Source: Bacillota bacterium (lineage in GTDB: Bacteria > Bacillota > Sulfobacillia > RBS10-35 > JAJYVM01). Taken from it: DNA of 10,996 nt. The stretch lies in NCBI GenBank assembly GCA_021792015.1, contig JAJYVM010000091.1, positions 1 to 10,996 on the forward strand, written 5' to 3'. Of the stretch, positions 7,708-10,996 are shown one piece after another. The notes under the pieces are model-generated. The model searched no databases and was not told the origin of the DNA. It was given only the letters and a program-made list of their open reading frames with translations. The position numbers and the translations under genes are program-made. Each line of letters begins with the position of its first letter. The stretch's first letter is position 1.

Positions 7708-7737
7708 TTGACCCCCAGGTCCTTCCGCCAGTAGAAT
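7708..7737 (+). promoter_or_regulatory. Promoter of the MFS gene with almost no leader
   Basis: TTGACC (7708-7713, five of six) and TAGAAT (7732-7737, five of six) are 18 bases apart. The expected transcription start is about 7744. The ATG at 7747 follows within a few bases, and an in-frame GTG at 7741 lies even closer. There is no room for a ribosome site on the mRNA, so this looks like a leaderless or near-leaderless gene. Confidence 0.6.
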
Positions 7738-7746
7738 CGGGTGGCT

Positions 7747-8937
7747 ATGCCCCTGAGAGCGCTCGACCGCAGCCTGCGGCGCGTTTTCGTGGCGCTCCTG
7801 CTCTGGGGGGTGGGCTTCGGCCTTTACAACTACCTGTGGCCGAACTTCGCGTCCTCCCTCGGCGCGAACGGCGTCGAGCTCGGCCTGCTCTTTGCCCTGC
7901 AGACCCTGGTCAACACCGTCGTCGCGCTGCCCGGCGGCTGGCTCGCCGACCGCTTCGACCGGCGGCGCGTCATCCTCGCGGGCTGGTGGATCGCCGTGCC
8001 CGCCGCCGTGCTGTGGGCCCTGGCCGGCGGCTGGCAGGCCCTGATTCCCGGCATCCTCCTCTATAACGGCTCGAACGTCCTGGTGCCGGCCCTGCAGGCG
8101 TACGTGGCGGGCCGGGCGCCCGCCGACCGCGTCGCCTCCACGTTCACGCTGGTCTTCGCGGCGTCGTCGCTGGGACCGGTCCTGTCGCCCGCGATCGGCG
8201 GCTACATCGCCGACCGCTTCGGGATCCGCAGCGTGTTCTGGATCGCGTTCGTCCTCTTCGTGGCCTCGGCCGTGGTGCTGCACGGCATCGCCGCCGTCGC
8301 CCCGCAGGCCGCCGCGCCCGCCACCAGCGGCCGTGTGCGGCGCCGCGTCGGCCTCGGCGACCTCATGGCCGCGAGCCGGGCGGTATGGATCCTGTCGATG
8401 CTCGCGGGGGTCGTCATCGGCATCGACACGCTGGCCTGGCCGTTCTTCCCCGCCCTGCTCCAGGCGCGGGGCGGCGCGGGGGATGTGGCCATCGGCTGGT
8501 ATGGCGCCCTGGTCTCCCTGAGCGCGGCCGTGGGCGTCGCGCTCAGCGGCCGGCTGGGGGAGCGGCTGGGGGCCTCGCGCACCCTGGCCTGGGCCCAGGG
8601 CATCCTGGCGGGGGCCACCGCCCTGATCGCGGGGGCGCCCGGGCAGCCCGCCGCCGTCGCCACGTCGCTGGCCCTGCGGGGAACGCTGGATGGCTCGCGG
8701 ACGCTGATGACGGCGCAGGTGGGCGCCACGGTACCGCCCGAGCGGATCGGCCGCGCCTTCGGGGTGTACAACCTGGTGATCGGGGTGACCGGCGCCATCA
8801 CGCCCTACGTGGGCGGCTGGCTCTATCAGGTCGCGCCGAGCTGGCCCTTCTGGGCCTCGGTGCCGCTGATGGTGGCCGTGGCCCTGCTGGTGCCGCGGGC
8901 GCTGGGGCGGCGGCGGGCCGCGGCGGTGGCGGTGTAG
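7747..8937 (+). CDS. Major facilitator superfamily (MFS) transporter
   Basis: This 396-residue inner-membrane transporter has about twelve hydrophobic helices in two halves joined by a basic loop (VRRRVGLGDLMAASRA) near the middle. The MFS motif A is clear between helices 2 and 3: GGWLADRFDRRRV at about 63-75. A second-half echo reads GRLGERLGASRTLAWAQG, as usual in drug-exporter-like MFS. GSNVLVPALQAYVAGRAPADR and VPPERIGRAFGVYN are the typical loops ahead of helices 5 and 11. Drug or metabolite export is a guess from family only. I chose the ATG at 7747; a GTG at 7741 would add two residues. The gene is divergent from pepF and convergent with the dinB-like gene. Confidence 0.9.
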   Translation: MPLRALDRSLRRVFVALLLWGVGFGLYNYLWPNFASSLGANGVELGLLFALQTLVNTVVALPGGWLADRFDRRRVILAGWWIAVPAAVLWALAGGWQALIPGILLYNGSNVLVPALQAYVAGRAPADRVASTFTLVFAASSLGPVLSPAIGGYIADRFGIRSVFWIAFVLFVASAVVLHGIAAVAPQAAAPATSGRVRRRVGLGDLMAASRAVWILSMLAGVVIGIDTLAWPFFPALLQARGGAGDVAIGWYGALVSLSAAVGVALSGRLGERLGASRTLAWAQGILAGATALIAGAPGQPAAVATSLALRGTLDGSRTLMTAQVGATVPPERIGRAFGVYNLVIGVTGAITPYVGGWLYQVAPSWPFWASVPLMVAVALLVPRALGRRRAAAVAV

Positions 8938-8952
8938 CAGGTCCTGCGGATG

Positions 8953-8977
8953 CCCGGAGCCCTCTTGGGGGGCCGGG
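8953..8977. terminator. Hairpin between the convergent MFS and dinB-like genes
   Basis: CCCGG (8953-8957) pairs with CCGGG (8973-8977), and an inner CCC pairs with GGG across a small internal loop. It starts 16 bases after the MFS stop codon and lies about 50 bases past the dinB-like stop on the other strand, so it could act both ways. A T-run is lacking. Confidence 0.35.
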
Positions 8978-9026
8978 ACCAGGGCCGGGGTGCGACGGTG
9001 TCCCTCGCGGAGGCACCGGCGACGCG

Positions 9027-9552
9027 CTAGCCGCCCTCCGTCCCCCGATCGCGAAGGAACGTGATCAGGTCGCCCGAGGCCGGCTGCAGGCCGAGCGACC
9101 GCAGGAGCGCGACCACCTGGCCGCGATAGGTCGCCGAGTGGTGGGACATGTGCAGCAGGATCTCCTCATGGTAAGCGCGGGTCCTCCCGCGCGCACGCGG
9201 CGAAGACGGTGTGTTGGTTCGGAGTGCCCCGGCTGGTGCGGTAGGGCACCACCTCGGCCGGCGGCCGCCCGACGGCCACCTCGCGCCACCCCTGCCATAC
9301 GGGCTCCCACAGCGCCATCAGCCGGGCGCGGTCCCGGGCGCCGCCGGCGGGCCCGACCGTGGTCGGCGACCTGCCGGAGACGCGCTCGAGCCAGGTCCAC
9401 TCGGTGGCAAAGAGGTGCTCGACGGTGCCAGCCAGAGAGCCGTAGCTCGAGGGCAGGCTTGCCTCCCAGACCTCGGCGGACAGATCCCGCACCGAGCCGG
9501 CCGTGCGGCGGTCCGCCCACTCCATGTGCTCGACCACCAGGGCAAGGTCCAC
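9027..9552 (-). pseudogene. DinB family protein gene interrupted by a frameshift
   Basis: The N-terminal part reads in one frame from the GTG at 9550-9552 (SD GGAGG seven bases upstream) as VDLALVVEHMEWADRRT ... ATEWTWLERVSG ... VPYRTSRGTPNQHTV, then meets TGA at 9166-9168. The C-terminal part continues in another frame as EEILLHMSHHSATYRGQ, VVALLRSLGLQPASGDLITF, and a TAG at 9027-9029. Together they make a standard DinB four-helix domain: the motif His is in EHMEW, and the HMSHHSATYRGQ helix supplies the other metal-site histidines. The join differs from the family by about 37 extra bases, not a multiple of three, holding a perfect hairpin (9175-9192). DinB proteins include thiol-dependent transferases and damage-induced proteins; the function here is unknown. 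The gene lies 42 bases downstream of selC on the same strand. It may be truly broken, or a base may be wrong in the sequence. Confidence 0.78.
9175..9192 (-). repeat. Perfect hairpin inside the frameshifting segment of dinB-like gene
   Basis: GCGCGGG and CCCGCGC form a seven-pair stem around the loop AGGA. It sits in the middle of the ~37 bases (about 9167-9203) that interrupt the DinB reading frame. Confidence 0.7.
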
Positions 9553-9594
9553 GGCTGCACCTCCGAGCCCGGGCCTGCCGGCTGTCGTCAGCTT

Positions 9595-9690
9595 TGGCGG
9601 GAGCACGTGGGAATCGAACCCACCGGGGACGGTTCACGCCCCCCACCGGTTTTGAAGACCGGGGGCGACACCAGTCTTCCTGCTGCTCCC
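9595..9690 (-). tRNA. selC: Selenocysteine tRNA (tRNA-Sec, anticodon UCA)
   Basis: This 96-base tRNA includes an encoded CCA (9595-9597) and discriminator G. The anticodon loop CTTCAAA carries TCA, which reads UGA, within a five-pair stem CCGGT/ACCGG. The long variable arm has a seven-pair stem (GGGGGCG / CGTCCCC) around TGAAC, the type seen in tRNA-Sec and tRNA-Ser. The T arm is GTGGG-TTCGATT-CCCAC. The acceptor pairs GGGAGCA with TGCTCCC, and the small D loop TGGT on a long D stem is the tRNA-Sec form. Two things are odd. The eighth acceptor pair is G-G, and the D stem (GAAGAC against GTCGCC) has two adjacent mismatches, A-C and A-G. selA, selB and selD are not in the window. The organism should insert selenocysteine if this gene works. 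Confidence 0.93.
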
Positions 9691-9695
9691 GCATC

Positions 9696-9724
9696 ATCCT
9701 AGCGTCGGCGGCCGCTGTACGCAA
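9696..9724 (-). promoter_or_regulatory. Probable selC promoter
   Basis: On the minus strand TTGCGT (9719-9724) and TAGGAT (9696-9701) are 17 bases apart. Five bases (GATGC) separate the -10 box from the first base of mature tRNA-Sec, so transcription would begin at or one base from its 5' end. The -35 box is weak (three of six). Confidence 0.5.
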
Positions 9725-9730
9725 TCGCCA

Positions 9731-9759
9731 TTGACGAACATGTGTTCCCATTCTATCCT
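9731..9759 (+). promoter_or_regulatory. Leaderless promoter of the radical SAM gene
   Basis: TTGACG (9731-9736) and TATCCT (9754-9759) are 17 bases apart. Six bases later comes the ATG at 9766, exactly where transcription is expected to start. No ribosome site precedes the ATG. Confidence 0.6.
9735..9748 (+). promoter_or_regulatory. LexA (SOS) box in the radical SAM promoter
   Basis: CGAACATGTGTTCC matches every position of the B. subtilis LexA/DinR box CGAACRNRYGTTYC. The core GAACATGTGTTC is a palindrome with a two-base centre. It overlaps the last two bases of the -35 box and fills most of the spacer, so bound LexA would block RNA polymerase. The selC -35 box lies ten bases to the left. 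I found no other GAAC-N4-GTTC site in the window. Confidence 0.72.
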
Positions 9760-9765
9760 GAATCC

Positions 9766-10656
9766 ATGGAAGAGACGCCGCCCCGGCCGCAGGTCCATGA
9801 GGTGGACTGCCGCTCCGCCCTCAACGCGGTCAGGGGCATGCCCTTCCGCTGGGGCCTGAATCCGTACCGCGGCTGCACGCACGGCTGCCACTACTGCTAC
9901 GCGCGCGCCACGCACGCCTACTTCGACCTCAACGCCGACGACGACTTCACGGGCATTCTGATGGCCAAGCGCAATGTGGTCGAGGTGCTGCGGCGCGAGC
10001 TGTCGGCCCGCACCTGGCACCGGGAGCTCGTGGCCGTGGGGACGGCGACGGACGTGTACCAGCCCCTGGAGGGGCGCATGCGGCTGACCCGCGGCTGCCT
10101 GGAGGCCCTCTGCGACTTTCGCACGCCGTTCTCCATCACGACCAAGGGGCCGATGGTGGTCCGCGACATCGACCTCATCCGCCGCGGAGGCGGCACGGTC
10201 GCCGTCAGCGTGCCGACCGTCGACCCGGTGATCTGGCGGCGCATGGAGCCCGGCACGGCACACCCCCTGCAGCGGCTGCGCGCCGTGCGGATGCTGCGGG
10301 ACGCCGGTATCCACGTGGGCGTGCTGATGGCGCCCATCGTGCCCGGGCTGACGGATGACCTGGACCACCTGGCGGCCGTGGCACGGGCTGCGGCTGTCCA
10401 CGGCGCCCGCTTTCTCACCGGTAACACCCTGTACCTCAAGGGGGGTACGCGCGAGCACTTCTTCGGCTTCCTCGCCGCCAGCTACCCGCACCTGGTGCCC
10501 GTGCACCGCGGGCTCTACCAGTCCTCGTCCTACCTGGCGGCGTGGCGCAAGGAGCGCGTCAAGGCCAACCTGTCCATGGTGCGCGAAGCGCAGGGGCTCG
10601 GCGCGGGGAGGTGGCGAGCGGAGGAGGCGGAGCAGCTGGCGCTGCCATTGCCGTAG
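9766..10656 (+). CDS. SPL-like radical SAM protein, Rv2578c/PA0069 family
   Basis: This 296-residue radical S-adenosylmethionine protein belongs to the group related to spore photoproduct lyase (COG1533). The [4Fe-4S] ligands are Cys37, Cys41 and Cys44 in NPYRGCTHGCHYCYARATH. Other family marks are VGTATDVYQPLEGRMRLTRGCLE, FSITTKGPMVVRDIDLI, VSVPTVDPVIWRRMEPGT, GVLMAPIVPGLTD, and the YQSSSYLAAWRKERV tail. The ATG at 9766 fits the promoter as a leaderless start; an in-frame GTG at 9742 lies inside the LexA box and between the -35 and -10 elements, so it is unlikely. The reaction of this family is not established. Control by an SOS box and kinship to a lyase acting on UV-damaged DNA point to DNA-damage repair or processing, which is inference. 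The gene is divergent from selC and convergent with the histidine kinase. Confidence 0.9.
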   Translation: MEETPPRPQVHEVDCRSALNAVRGMPFRWGLNPYRGCTHGCHYCYARATHAYFDLNADDDFTGILMAKRNVVEVLRRELSARTWHRELVAVGTATDVYQPLEGRMRLTRGCLEALCDFRTPFSITTKGPMVVRDIDLIRRGGGTVAVSVPTVDPVIWRRMEPGTAHPLQRLRAVRMLRDAGIHVGVLMAPIVPGLTDDLDHLAAVARAAAVHGARFLTGNTLYLKGGTREHFFGFLAASYPHLVPVHRGLYQSSSYLAAWRKERVKANLSMVREAQGLGAGRWRAEEAEQLALPLP

Positions 10657-10663
10657 GCGTCAG

Positions 10664-10681
10664 GGGCAGAAGACAGTGCCC
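10664..10681 (+). terminator. Small hairpin after the radical SAM gene
   Basis: GGGCA and TGCCC form a five-pair stem with an eight-base loop, seven bases after the stop codon. There is no T-run; it is only a weak terminator candidate. Confidence 0.22.
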
Positions 10682-10780
10682 GCGACGAGCGGAAGGAGCC
10701 TCGCCACGACGATCCCGCGGTCGGTGCGCCAGGGGCTCGCGCACAGCGCCGCATCGGGCGGGCTCGCGCCTCGCGCCGCC

Positions 10781-10996
10781 TCACCCTGCCGCCGGCAGCG
10801 TCACGCGAAACCGCGTCCCGGCCCCGACTTCGGATGTCACGTCCACCGTGCCGCCCTGCAGGGTCACCAGGCTGCGGACGATGGCCAGGCCCAGTCCGCT
10901 GCCGCCCGTGTCGCGGCTGCGCGACTGGTCCGTCCGGTAGAAGCGGTCGAAGATGTGGGCGAGGTCGTCCGCGGAGATGCCGGACCCCGTGTCGGC
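10781..10996 (-). CDS. Sensor histidine kinase, C-terminal ATPase domain (partial, N-terminus outside window)
   Basis: These last 71 residues of a two-component histidine kinase carry the HATPase_c motifs in order: G1 box DTGSGI (residues 2-7 of the visible part), F box IFDRFYRTDQSRS, and G2 box TGGSGLGLAIV. The protein ends with QGGTVDVTSEVGAGTRFRVTLP. The DRFYR and SGLGLAIV forms are typical of HisKA (PhoR/BaeS/OmpR-linked) kinases. The sensor, dimerisation domain, phospho-accepting histidine and N box lie beyond the window. A response regulator gene would normally be next to it, upstream. It is convergent with the radical SAM gene across 124 bases, and its signal cannot be told. Confidence 0.93.
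   Translation of the reverse strand, partial: ADTGSGISADDLAHIFDRFYRTDQSRSRDTGGSGLGLAIVRSLVTLQGGTVDVTSEVGAGTRFRVTLPAAG

Noticed and set aside
9150..9170. TGA inside the dinB-like gene as a selenocysteine codon, given the neighbouring selC.
   Set aside because: Reading through the TGA in the same frame gives no DinB sequence; the DinB C-terminus continues in a different frame, so this is a frameshift, not Sec insertion.
9065..9751. A 228-codon minus-strand frame spanning selC and the dinB-like gene.
   Set aside because: It runs through the tRNA gene and out of frame with the DinB motifs; it has no domain of its own.
9500..9770. A genomic island or prophage attachment at selC, a known integration hot spot.
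   Set aside because: No integrase, direct repeat of the tRNA 3' end or change in base composition is seen on either side within the window.

Overview
The window is GC-rich throughout, with strongly G/C-biased third codon positions. It comes from a bacterium that uses both Shine-Dalgarno-led and apparently leaderless genes. A Gram-positive-type SOS (LexA) box, a PepF-type oligopeptidase, an encoded CCA on its tRNA and GGAGG-type ribosome sites suggest a high-GC Gram-positive-type lineage, such as deep high-GC Bacillota, Chloroflexota or Actinomycetota. The sequence alone does not settle which.

Left part (1-2530), minus strand: an operon of ABC ATPase (GldA/NatA type), six-helix permease (GldF type) and the N-terminal part of a GldG-type auxiliary protein cut by the window edge. 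The genes overlap or nearly touch. A TTGACA/TAGCAT promoter lies about 100 bases upstream. A stretch of about 500 bases (2530-3018) has no recognisable gene.

Middle (3019-7500), minus strand: PepF oligoendopeptidase, then a glutamine-synthetase-fold ligase and an FluG-type amidohydrolase. The last two are two bases apart and form a two-gene version of the eukaryotic FluG/NodGS fusion. The ligase probably makes a gamma-glutamyl amide of an unknown amine, and the amidohydrolase is probably its metabolic partner.

Right part (7700-10996): an MFS exporter on the plus strand, divergent from pepF, whose promoter ends only 3-9 bases before its start codon. It converges on a DinB-family gene on the minus strand that is broken by a frameshifting, hairpin-bearing segment. 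Just upstream of dinB on the same strand is selC, the selenocysteine tRNA (anticodon UCA), with an odd D arm. Divergent from selC is an SPL-like radical SAM gene (Rv2578c/PA0069 type). Its core promoter contains a perfect match to the B. subtilis LexA box, and its ATG falls at the predicted transcription start. The window ends in the catalytic C-terminus of a histidine kinase on the minus strand.

The most interesting part is the 9500-9770 region: selC and an SOS-controlled radical SAM gene share a 75-base divergent promoter region, and both appear to be transcribed without a leader. I saw no CRISPR array, insertion sequence, rRNA or phage gene.
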